Assembly: GCA_947456315.1 (NCBI GenBank) | Contig: CANGRU010000042.1 | Span: 1 to 9,142, forward strand | Direction: 5' to 3' | DNA length: 9,142 bases | Source: Beijerinckiaceae bacterium | Lineage (GTDB): Bacteria > Pseudomonadota > Alphaproteobacteria > Rhizobiales > Beijerinckiaceae | Shown here: one piece after another, positions 1 to 6,181 of the stretch | How positions within the stretch are numbered: position 1 is the stretch's first letter | Layout: each line of letters begins with the position of its first letter | Translations under genes and position numbers: made by a program | The notes under the pieces: generated by a model | The model's database searches: none | What the model was told of the DNA's origin: nothing | Seen by the model: the letters and a program-made list of their open reading frames with translations, nothing else

Positions 1-77
1 GTAAGACAATCATTCGGGCACGACTCTTGTTGCAGCGCGAACTTAGGATTGCACTCAAGTTTGCTGCGTCACACATC

Positions 78-82
78 GGGAG
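78..82 (+). promoter_or_regulatory. Shine-Dalgarno that decides the start of the 67-aa ORF
   Basis: The bases GGGAG abut an ATG at 83 but lie 6 nt before a second in-frame ATG at 89. Only the second spacing suits ribosome binding, so translation most likely begins at 89. Confidence 0.6.
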
Positions 83-88
83 ATGATC

Positions 89-292
89 ATGGATCGAGGT
101 GCCCGCGTGAAATTCAAGCCCGGCTCGAAAGCCAAAGACAATTGGCGGATCAGCGATGAGGTCGCAGGTCTCGTCATCGCCCGCTACAAAACACCCCGCA
201 CCAATGTGCCAGAGCGTGTCGATGTCCGCTTTGACGCCGGCATTGTGGTCTGGGGCGAACGGGCGACGGAGTTTGTTGTCGTCGGCTCATAA
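89..292 (+). CDS. Small conserved-looking hypothetical protein (67 aa)
   Basis: I do not recognise this protein and assign no function. It is short, basic at the N-terminus (GARVKFKPGSKAKDNW) and ends in alternating hydrophobic stretches (RVDVRFDAGIVVWGERATEFVVV). That pattern suggests a small all-beta, SH3-like barrel, but this is inference. It has no cysteine, no signal peptide and no membrane segment. A GGGAG ribosome-binding site favours the ATG at 89 over the one at 83. It stands alone on the plus strand: nothing else is encoded upstream in the window, and the next gene (419-1384) is convergent. The sensible domain-like composition and good ribosome-binding site make it more likely real than the overlapping frame at 156-422, which reads as low-quality sequence. 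Confidence 0.6.
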   Translation: MDRGARVKFKPGSKAKDNWRISDEVAGLVIARYKTPRTNVPERVDVRFDAGIVVWGERATEFVVVGS

Positions 293-348
293 ACGCGTCA
301 AAGAGCTACCGGTCGTCACTATCAAAGATGTCGTGCACGGAAGACACG

Positions 349-392
349 CGAAGCAACCCGGAAAAGGTCAGATCATATTCCGGATTGCTTCG
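349..392. repeat. REP-like palindrome between convergent genes
   Basis: Fifteen-nucleotide arms at 349-363 (CGAAGCAACCCGGAA) and 378-392 (TTCCGGATTGCTTCG) pair at 14 of 15 positions around a 14-nt loop. It lies between the stop of the 67-aa ORF and the stop of the convergent amidohydrolase gene, a classic position for REP-type elements. No T-run follows on either strand, so it is not a standard intrinsic terminator, although the hairpin could protect 3' ends. It shares the GAAGCAA core with the element at 3752-3837. Confidence 0.65.
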
Positions 393-418
393 ACGATTTT
401 GTTGCCCGCTCCGAGGCC

Positions 419-1384
419 TTAAATCTTCAGCAGCTTTTTCGCATTGCCCGAGAGCAGTTTGACTTTGTCCTCGCGCGAGATTTGCAAGGTCTCGACCCAA
501 TCCATCGCGGGCTTGTTGGCCACAAACGGCCAATCAACCGCAAACATGATGCGGTCCATGCCGAGTTCCGTCATGGTGCACATGAGTGCGGGCGTTGAAA
601 AATTGCCGCTCGTGGTGACATGGAAATGGCGCGAGAATTGTTCGCGAAAGCTCATCTCTTCATGTCCCGGGCGCGACAGCGCCTGGTTGATGCGCCACAG
701 CAGAAACGGCAATGTCTCGCCCATATGGCCCAGAATAATCTGCAGATTGTCGTGCTTTTCAAACACGCGTGACAGCACAAGGCGGATGGCCTGCGTGGCG
801 GCTTCCACCGTATAGCCCCAAGCGGCACGGATCACCTGCGGATAATCTTGCGCATAATCTGCGTAATAAGCTTTCATCACATCCGGATGGGGAAAAGACG
901 GGTGCAGATAAATCGGCACGCCGAGTTTTTCCGCGCGCGCAAAAATCGGCCAGAAGCGTTTGTCGTCAAGCCACAAGCCATTGGTCAGGCCGTGGATCAT
1001 CGCGCCTTTGAAGCCAAGCTCGCTGACACAACGATCGAGCTCATCAGCTGCAGCGTCCGGATGAATGGTCGGCAAAGCCGCAAAGCCTGCAAAGCGTGTG
1101 GGATGCAAGGCAATGGCTTTGGCCAAGCGGTCATTGACGCGCTGGCACAAGGCCACTGCAATATCTTCCGGCAGTTTCTGACCTGACGGCGCACCATGCG
1201 AGAGCAGCTGCATATCAATGCCGGCCTCATCCATCTCGCGAATACGCACGGCTCCCAGATCATGCAAACGCTCAAGCATATCTTTGGAGCGTGTGCCCTC
1301 GGCGCCCACCAGATGGGAGACGAGCTCGGCATCCCAATAATGTTCTTCAAGCGCAATGACCGGAATATTCTGCGACGTCGCCAT
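419..1384 (-). CDS. Amidohydrolase-family protein, gamma-resorcylate decarboxylase/ACMSD-like
   Basis: This 321-aa protein belongs to the amidohydrolase-2 (ACMSD) family of metal-dependent TIM barrels, whose members mostly decarboxylate aromatic or semialdehyde acids non-oxidatively. It resembles gamma-resorcylate (2,6-dihydroxybenzoate) decarboxylase along its whole length, including ALEEH (11-15), FAALP (101-105), YLHP (159-162), ILGHMGE (217-223), TTSGNF (257-262) and DWPF (284-287). By alignment from memory, the metal ligands would be Glu13, His15, His161 and Asp284, with His220 as the acid/base. All are present, so it should be active. There is no signal peptide, so it is cytosolic. AGAGGA lies 7 nt before the ATG. 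It follows the molybdenum hydroxylase gene by 32 bp and is probably co-transcribed with it. The exact substrate is unknown; a hydrolase role in ring cleavage is the main alternative. Confidence 0.85.
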   Translation of the reverse strand: MATSQNIPVIALEEHYWDAELVSHLVGAEGTRSKDMLERLHDLGAVRIREMDEAGIDMQLLSHGAPSGQKLPEDIAVALCQRVNDRLAKAIALHPTRFAGFAALPTIHPDAAADELDRCVSELGFKGAMIHGLTNGLWLDDKRFWPIFARAEKLGVPIYLHPSFPHPDVMKAYYADYAQDYPQVIRAAWGYTVEAATQAIRLVLSRVFEKHDNLQIILGHMGETLPFLLWRINQALSRPGHEEMSFREQFSRHFHVTTSGNFSTPALMCTMTELGMDRIMFAVDWPFVANKPAMDWVETLQISREDKVKLLSGNAKKLLKI

Positions 1385-1416
1385 AAGATTTCCTCTTGTT
1401 TTTGTTGATTGCTTTT

Positions 1417-3735
1417 TTACTTGCTGGCCGCGCGAATGGCCTCGAACAGGCGCAAAGGCGTGGCGGGCATATCAACGGGTGGCACGTTGTGGCGTGCCAG
1501 CGCATCGGTGAGCGCATTCATGACAGATGTCAAAGCCCCTGCGCAACCCGCCTCTCCGCAACCTTTCACGCCCAGTGCATTCGTGCGCGCGGGCGAGGGT
1601 TTTGAGGCAAAATGCACATGGGGCGCATGCTGCGCACGCGGCATGGCGTAATCCATGAAGGAACCCGTCGCGAGCTGGCCATCCTCTGTATAGAGCGTTT
1701 GCTCCAGAAAACATTGGCCGATGCCCTGCACCACACCGCCTTGCACCTGACCTGCTACGATCAGCGGGTTCACGAGCGTGCCGAAATCATTGACGCTGGT
1801 ATAGGCAACAACCTGCGCTTCGCCTGTCTCGGGATCAATCTCGACTTCGGCAATATGCACGCCATTGGGATAGGTCGAGGGCGAGAGCTGATGCACGTGG
1901 CTCACATCCAGCGACATGCCTTTGGCGCGCGCATGCCGGGCCAAATCAAGCAGAGGAATGTCACGATCAGTGCCCGCAACCCGCGCCACACCATCGGTGA
2001 CTTCAATATCGCCAATGCTGGCTTCAAAGAGATCTGCTGCCGCCGCGCGGGCTTTTTCAATCACCATTGCACTGGCTTCGGCAAAAGCATTGCCGCTGGC
2101 CATAATACTCTTCGAGCCACCCGTGCCACTGCCGCTCGACAGTGCATCGGAATCTGTCTGCATCAAACGGATCTTGCTGTTTGGAATGCCGAGCCGGTCC
2201 GCCACCACTTGCGCGAAGGTCGTGCCATGCCCCTGGCCATGATCATGCGTGCCCGTTGACAAAAGCACTGTGCCGTCTTCGCAGAATTGAATCTCGCCCA
2301 ATTCGTTGGAACCCGGTGCCGTGACTTCAAGAAACTGGCCAATACCAATGCCTCGCCATTTGCCAAGCGCGGCGCTTGCACGTTCGCGCGCAGCAAAGCC
2401 TGCGTAATCGGCTTTTTGTAAAGCTTCATCCAGCAGAGCTGCAAAATCGCCGGAATCATAAACCGAGCCTGACGGCGCCGTATAAGGCAATTGGGCAGGT
2501 GCGATATGGTTGCGGCGGCGCAGCTCGACAGGGTCGATGTTCATCTCGCGCGCGGCCGTATCGACCAAGCGCTCCAGATAATAATTGCCTTCCGGACGCC
2601 CTGCCCCGCGATAGGCGGTGATCGGCACCGTGTTGGTCAGCACGCATTTGGTACGCACTTCAATCAGCGGCGTACGATAGGTGCCCACAATATGTTTCAT
2701 CACATTGAGGGCCGGAATCAGCGGGCCAAAGCCCGTCAGATAAGCACCCAGATTGGCGCTGCCATCGACGCGGAGCGCCAGAAAATGCCCCTGTGCATCA
2801 AGCGCCAGTTCACAGGTAAATTCATGGTCACGGCCTTGATGGTCTGACACAAACGATTCCGAGCGCGTATCCACCCATTTCACAGGATGACCCAGCGCAC
2901 GGGCGGCATGCGCAACACAGACATATTCCGGAAAGAACGCGGTCTTCATGCCAAAGGAGCCGCCGACATGGCGCGCGACGATGCGGATATTCTCTTGCGG
3001 CACATCGAGCACATCGCTCGCGGCTGCCCGCATACCCATTACGCTTTGCACCGGCAGATGCAGCGTGAAGCGCCCCTCTTCATATGAGGCGACACAAGCG
3101 CGCGGCTCCATAGGAGCAACAACAAGGCGGTTGTTGACCAGATGCAGACGCGTGACATGGGCTGCTTGCGTAAAAGCATCAGCGACTTTTTGCGCGTCAC
3201 CGAAATGATAATCGAGAATGAGATTGCCGGGAACATCGTCGTAAACAAGCGGTGCAGCTGCTTGCAGAGCAGCGCGCGACTCCGTCACGCAGGGCAATGC
3301 ATCGACATCGAGCTGAATGGCTTCCACAGCGGCGCGCGCTTGCGCCTCGGTAGTTGCCACCACACAGGCCACCGGGTCGCCCACATAGCGCACCTTGTCG
3401 AGCGCCAGTGTGGCGCGCAATGGTTTCAGCATCGGCGTGCCGTCGGCACTTTTGAGCGGCAGCTTGCTGGTCTGCCCGCGATAGGCGGACAGATCAGCGC
3501 CCGTATAAATGGCGACAACCCCCGCCATGGCGCGAGCCGCCGCTGTCCCGATTTTGCGGATCACGCCATGGGCATAGGGCGAGCGCAGCATGGCCAGATG
3601 CAGCACATCTTCGGGCGCCACATCGGCTGTGTAAGTACCCTCACCCCGCAACAGCACAGGGTCTTCACTGCGCGGCACAGATTGGCCGATCCCGAATTTG
3701 AGGGTGGCGAGAGATTGGTCAAAAGAGTTCATCAT
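1417..3735 (-). CDS. Xanthine dehydrogenase-family molybdopterin-binding (large) subunit
   Basis: This 772-aa protein is the catalytic large subunit of a molybdenum hydroxylase (aldehyde oxidase/CoxL-like), which hydroxylates a carbon of an aldehyde or N-heterocycle with water. An N-terminal a/b hammerhead domain (about 24-150) is followed by the molybdenum-cofactor domains. Visible signatures are GGSFGMK (258-264), AYRGAGRPE (374-382), QGHGT (501-505), TGGS (538-541) and GCGEAG (725-730), with Glu728 as the likely catalytic base. The AYRGAGR loop is the 'form II' type; form I CO dehydrogenases have AYxCSFR with the copper-binding Cys, so CO oxidation is unlikely. There is no ferredoxin-like or FAD domain, and genes for those subunits are not adjacent. 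There is no Tat signal. Tandem ATGs lie at 3733-3735 and 3730-3732 with a weak ribosome-binding site (GAGCGG). It is the first gene of a unit with the decarboxylase-like gene. Confidence 0.9.
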   Translation of the reverse strand: MMNSFDQSLATLKFGIGQSVPRSEDPVLLRGEGTYTADVAPEDVLHLAMLRSPYAHGVIRKIGTAAARAMAGVVAIYTGADLSAYRGQTSKLPLKSADGTPMLKPLRATLALDKVRYVGDPVACVVATTEAQARAAVEAIQLDVDALPCVTESRAALQAAAPLVYDDVPGNLILDYHFGDAQKVADAFTQAAHVTRLHLVNNRLVVAPMEPRACVASYEEGRFTLHLPVQSVMGMRAAASDVLDVPQENIRIVARHVGGSFGMKTAFFPEYVCVAHAARALGHPVKWVDTRSESFVSDHQGRDHEFTCELALDAQGHFLALRVDGSANLGAYLTGFGPLIPALNVMKHIVGTYRTPLIEVRTKCVLTNTVPITAYRGAGRPEGNYYLERLVDTAAREMNIDPVELRRRNHIAPAQLPYTAPSGSVYDSGDFAALLDEALQKADYAGFAARERASAALGKWRGIGIGQFLEVTAPGSNELGEIQFCEDGTVLLSTGTHDHGQGHGTTFAQVVADRLGIPNSKIRLMQTDSDALSSGSGTGGSKSIMASGNAFAEASAMVIEKARAAAADLFEASIGDIEVTDGVARVAGTDRDIPLLDLARHARAKGMSLDVSHVHQLSPSTYPNGVHIAEVEIDPETGEAQVVAYTSVNDFGTLVNPLIVAGQVQGGVVQGIGQCFLEQTLYTEDGQLATGSFMDYAMPRAQHAPHVHFASKPSPARTNALGVKGCGEAGCAGALTSVMNALTDALARHNVPPVDMPATPLRLFEAIRAASK

Positions 3736-3751
3736 GCCGCTCGTTATACGC

Positions 3752-3837
3752 CGTCATTGCGAGGAGCGTAACCAATGAAGCAAGTCCAGAGGCGACAGAT
3801 GCGGCCACCGGTTTGTTTCACTCCGCTCACAAGGACG
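3752..3837. repeat. Degenerate interspersed palindromic repeat (REP-like)
   Basis: The outer arms are an imperfect inverted pair: CGTCATTGCGAGGAGCG (3752-3768) against the reverse complement of the right end, which begins CGTCCTTGTGAGCGGAGTG (reading down from 3837). The inner part carries GAAGCAAGTCCAGA (3777-3790). From memory, CGTCATTGCGAG...GAAGCAATCC is the shape of interspersed palindromes seen in many proteobacterial intergenic regions; this copy is decayed. It fills most of the 112-bp gap between the FNR-type gene and the molybdenum hydroxylase gene, which run on the same strand, and may reduce read-through between them. Confidence 0.55.
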
Positions 3838-3847
3838 TCAAGGGATG

Positions 3848-4618
3848 TCAGGATTCAGCCAGAGTCTCGATGCGTTTCACATCAAGAAGGCGCACGCCAT
3901 CGGGCACGATCAGCAGAGCTTTCTCGCGCGCCAAACGGGTCATCATGCGGCTCACAGTTTCCACAGTCAGCCCCAGAAAATCACCGATGTCCTGACGGGT
4001 CATGGGCAACGGGATGGTGACGGATTGTTGCGACAGCCGCGCCCAGCGCTTGCGCAGACCGATCAGAAAGGCAGCGATTTTCTCTTCCGCCGTGCGGCGA
4101 CCCAAAATCACCATCTGCTCTTGCGCCATGGACAGCTCATGACTGGCCAATTGGTGCAGCTTGCGCAGCACATGGGGTTTTTCATCGACGAAATCAGAAA
4201 AGGCCTGACGCGAGAATTGGCAGGCGGTGAGTGGTGTCAGCGCATCGGCTGAAAACATATTGCGCTCGGTCAGCGAGAGGCCGAGAAAATCCCCGGGCAA
4301 CGCAAAGCCGACAATCTGGCGGCGCCCATCCGGCAAGAGGCGGTAGAGACGCGCCGAACCAGCCGTGATGTTGAAGACATTTTGCGCCAGCTCATCCTGC
4401 TCGAAAATGGTTTCGCGGGCATTCAATGACAATGGACGCGACAGACGATCGAGCTCAGCCAGCTCATCAGGCTCCAAAGCTCCGCAAAGAGACAATGAGC
4501 GCACCCGACATTGCTCGCAATGCGTTGCGGCTTTGTTGTTGGGGCAAAGCGTGAGGGGGGCTGAATTGGCCTCCAGATGGCTTGCCATGGACTGTTCCCG
4601 AGCCGTTTTTGAAATCAT
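3848..4618 (-). CDS. FNR-type (FnrN/FnrL-like) Crp/Fnr family transcriptional regulator
   Basis: This cytosolic regulator should sense oxygen through a 4Fe-4S cluster and, when anaerobic, dimerise and bind TTGAT-N4-ATCAA sites. From the chosen start it is 256 aa. An N-terminal cluster Cys34-x2-Cys37-x7-Cys45 plus an internal Cys133 (in LTACQFSRQ) supply four likely ligands, and Cys25 is extra. The effector-fold beta-roll covers about 50-140 (GSARLYRLLPDG, LPGDFLG), followed by a dimerisation helix (about 143-175) and a C-terminal helix-turn-helix whose recognition helix contains TVETVSR. The pattern Glu220-x2-Ser223-Arg224 matches the DNA-contacting E-x2-S-R of E. coli FNR. The frame is open to an ATG at 4711, but homology begins near the cysteines; ATG 4618 and ATG 4588 are both possible and neither has a strong ribosome-binding site. 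The cysteine set separates it from cluster-less FixK. Confidence 0.88.
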   Translation of the reverse strand: MISKTAREQSMASHLEANSAPLTLCPNNKAATHCEQCRVRSLSLCGALEPDELAELDRLSRPLSLNARETIFEQDELAQNVFNITAGSARLYRLLPDGRRQIVGFALPGDFLGLSLTERNMFSADALTPLTACQFSRQAFSDFVDEKPHVLRKLHQLASHELSMAQEQMVILGRRTAEEKIAAFLIGLRKRWARLSQQSVTIPLPMTRQDIGDFLGLTVETVSRMMTRLAREKALLIVPDGVRLLDVKRIETLAES

Positions 4619-4757
4619 GGTAGAAATCTTATCACCCTGATGGGATATCGAATAGGATTTTAGTGACGCATCAAGCCTCAAGCCATTCCTGACCACCCCG
4701 GAGCGGCACAAAATCAGAACCTAAATCCCCAAATTGGGCGTAACAAAAGCATAAAAC

Positions 4758-4771
4758 CAAGGCTGGCCTTG
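4758..4771. promoter_or_regulatory. Operator-like palindrome in the divergent intergenic region
   Basis: CAAGGC-TG-GCCTTG is a perfect inverted repeat with 6-bp arms and a 2-bp centre. It lies between the FNR-type gene and the divergent winged-helix gene, about 33 bp upstream of a possible -35 of the latter. A second small palindrome, CCCAA-A-TTGGG, lies at 4728-4738. Neither matches the FNR consensus, so if they are operators they serve another regulator, perhaps the small winged-helix protein itself. Confidence 0.35.
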
Positions 4772-4803
4772 CCGCGCATATTGGGCAGCGGGAGCTTTGC
4801 CGG

Positions 4804-4832
4804 TTGAAATCGCAACAAAACCTCACTAGCCT
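4804..4832 (+). promoter_or_regulatory. Possible promoter of the winged-helix gene
   Basis: TTGAAA (4804-4809) and TAGCCT (4827-4832) are separated by 17 bp. The -35 matches well (5 of 6) and the -10 poorly (3 of 6), which is common in alphaproteobacteria. The predicted transcript start would lie a few bases before the GGAGA ribosome-binding site. This is a visual match only. Confidence 0.25.
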
Positions 4833-4855
4833 CCAAACCATATTGGAGATTAATT

Positions 4856-5209
4856 GTGAGCGAAAAAAATGAACTTGCGGGTTTGGCCCGCTACACAGCA
4901 AAAATGTTCAAATTACTGGGCACTTTGCGCAGCCAACATGATCTAGATTTCGATGAAGTGCTGATTTTCTTCGCACTCGGTCGGCTCAATTTCGACCAGG
5001 CGCCTGGACAATTGATGTTCATCAAGCCGGCCAATATTGTGTCGCTATCGGATTTTCTCGACATTCCGCGCGAAACATTGCGGCGCAAATTATTGCGACT
5101 CGAAGAGAAAGAACTGGTCCAGCGCACCAGCTACGGCTTTGTCGTGAAAGATCTCGAAAGCTGGAAGCGAATCTCGGAAATGGCCGTTGAGGCAGAGGTT
5201 TTTGCCTGA
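4856..5209 (+). CDS. Small stand-alone winged-helix DNA-binding protein (117 aa)
   Basis: I do not recognise a named family. Translation starts at a GTG, 6 nt after GGAGA (4845-4849); there is no better upstream start in this frame. Residues 1-55 look helical and may form a dimerisation region. Residues 61-82 (IVSLSDFLDIPRETLRRKLL and following) read as a helix-turn-helix, followed by a short wing (YGFVV) and a C-terminal helix. The helix-turn-helix parallels the C-terminal domain of the neighbouring FNR-type protein (DFLGLTVETVSRMMTRL against DFLDIPRETLRRKLLRL), but there is no sensor domain. It is divergent from that regulator and may act with or on it. No cysteine is present, so it is unlikely to sense redox or metal by thiols. 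MarR-like or CRP-C-terminal-like origin are both possible. Confidence 0.8.
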   Translation: MSEKNELAGLARYTAKMFKLLGTLRSQHDLDFDEVLIFFALGRLNFDQAPGQLMFIKPANIVSLSDFLDIPRETLRRKLLRLEEKELVQRTSYGFVVKDLESWKRISEMAVEAEVFA

Positions 5210-5212
5210 ACC

Positions 5213-5998
5213 TTACGTGCCGAATTGCTCACGCAAAATACGCTCATCGAGTGAATGGCCGGGATCGTGCAACAGCGTCAGACCTGTTGCGTGATCCATG
5301 GCAATTTCAACGCGTGCAACATTGCGGATTTCAAAATGATCCGCCACAGCCGCGACCGGTCGCTTGTCAGCTTCCAGCACATCAATGGTGACGCGCGCCT
5401 TGTCGGGCAACAGCGCCCCGCGCCAGCGGCGCGGCCGGAACGCCGAAATCGGCGTCAGTGCCATCAAAGGCGCATCGAGCGGCAAGATCGGGCCATTGGC
5501 CGACAGATTATAAGCCGTCGAGCCTGCGGGGGTCGCCACCAGCAGACCATCAGCCACCAGCTCGGCCAACCGTTCCGTATCATCAATCGAAATGCGCATT
5601 TTCGCAGCCTGGAAGGACGAACGCAGCAGCGACACTTCATTGATCGCGCGGGCGGAAAACACCTCGCCCTGCACATCGGTCGCGGTCATGGTCAGCGGAT
5701 GGACGGTTGAGGCCTCCGCCGCGCTGAGCCGCTCGCGCAGCCCCTCCCCCGAAAACTCGTTCATCAGAAAGCCGACCGAGCCGCGGTTCATACCGTAAAT
5801 CGGCTTTTTGCGCCCCATAAAGCGATGCAGGACCTGCAGCATCAAGCCATCCCCGCCCAGCGCGACAATGACGTCGGCGCTTTCGGGATCGACATTGCCA
5901 TACAGCCCCACCAGCTCGGACAAAGCCCGATCAGCCTCTGGCGTGCCAGAGGACAGGAAGGCAATCCGGTCAAAGCGGGATGTGGGGGCGTGGCTCAT
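5213..5998 (-). CDS. nadK: NAD kinase
   Basis: This cytosolic enzyme phosphorylates NAD+ at the 2'-hydroxyl of its adenosine ribose to make NADP+ and is usually essential. The 261-aa length fits the short alphaproteobacterial form. Motifs in order are ALGGDGLML (46-54), with Asp50 as the likely catalytic base, [13 protein letters not shown] (69-81), INEVSLLR (119-126) and the conserved [20 protein letters not shown] (150-169). The GGDG motif is followed by Leu-Met where many homologues have Thr or Phe-Met, a mild variation. The ATG at 5998 gives the normal N-terminus, with only a weak AGAAG-like ribosome-binding site. Its stop codon lies 3 bp from the stop of the convergent winged-helix gene. 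About 120 bp separate its start from the porin terminator, so it probably has its own promoter, which I could not place. Confidence 0.95.
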   Translation of the reverse strand: MSHAPTSRFDRIAFLSSGTPEADRALSELVGLYGNVDPESADVIVALGGDGLMLQVLHRFMGRKKPIYGMNRGSVGFLMNEFSGEGLRERLSAAEASTVHPLTMTATDVQGEVFSARAINEVSLLRSSFQAAKMRISIDDTERLAELVADGLLVATPAGSTAYNLSANGPILPLDAPLMALTPISAFRPRRWRGALLPDKARVTIDVLEADKRPVAAVADHFEIRNVARVEIAMDHATGLTLLHDPGHSLDERILREQFGT

Positions 5999-6121
5999 GA
6001 GGGCTTCTTAGCCGATTTTGGCTGGCTTTGCGAGATAGGCAGCAGTGACACCCTCCTCTGCCCTGCAATCGGTTCTGGATGGCTATCCTGGCGCGCCTCA
6101 TGGCGACAGTGTCACACAATG

Positions 6122-6148
6122 AAAAACCCCGGAGCTTTCGCTCCGGGG
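6122..6148 (-). terminator. Intrinsic terminator of the porin gene
   Basis: Read on the minus strand, a perfect 9-bp GC-rich stem (CCCCGGAGC / GCTCCGGGG, 6127-6148) closes on a GAAA tetraloop of the stable GNRA class and is followed by five Ts (6126-6122). It lies about 34 bp after the porin stop codon and insulates nadK, which is downstream on the same strand. Confidence 0.93.
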
Positions 6149-6158
6149 CTCTCGACAT

Positions 6159-6173
6159 GAGAGAAAATCTCTC
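6159..6173 (-). other. Small hairpin in the porin 3' untranslated region
   Basis: GAGAGA and TCTCTC (outer limits 6159-6173) form a 6-bp stem with a 3-nt loop, between the porin stop codon and the terminator. The GAGAG at 6159-6163 can instead pair with CTCTC at 6149-6153. It may stabilise the mRNA end or be incidental. Confidence 0.4.
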
Positions 6174-6181
6174 AAGTCAGA

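Noticed and set aside
306..533. Minus-strand 75-aa ORF overlapping the end of the amidohydrolase gene
   Set aside because: Out of frame with the conserved C-terminus of the amidohydrolase and running through the palindrome at 349-392.
1612..2259. Plus-strand 215-aa ORF (and a 209-aa ORF at 3142-3771) opposite the molybdenum hydroxylase gene
   Set aside because: Both are antisense to a conserved enzyme with all family motifs; their composition (His/Arg/Gly rich) is typical of shadow frames.
1417..3735. Aerobic CO dehydrogenase large subunit (form I CoxL)
   Set aside because: The active-site loop is AYRGAGR and lacks the AYxCSFR cysteine required for the Mo-Cu site, and coxM/coxS are not adjacent.
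4661..4674. Possible FNR box (TAGTG-ACGC-ATCAA) upstream of the FNR-type gene
   Set aside because: One half-site is perfect but the other matches only 2 of 5 positions, so it is not good enough to call, although autoregulation is common in the family.
5190..5207. AGGCA/TGCCT inverted repeat at the end of the winged-helix gene as a terminator
   Set aside because: Only 5 bp of stem, lies within the coding end, and no T-run follows.
6043..6115. GTGACAC (6045-6051) and GTGTCAC (6109-6115) inverted pair upstream of nadK
   Set aside because: Seven-base arms separated by 57 bp are readily expected by chance.
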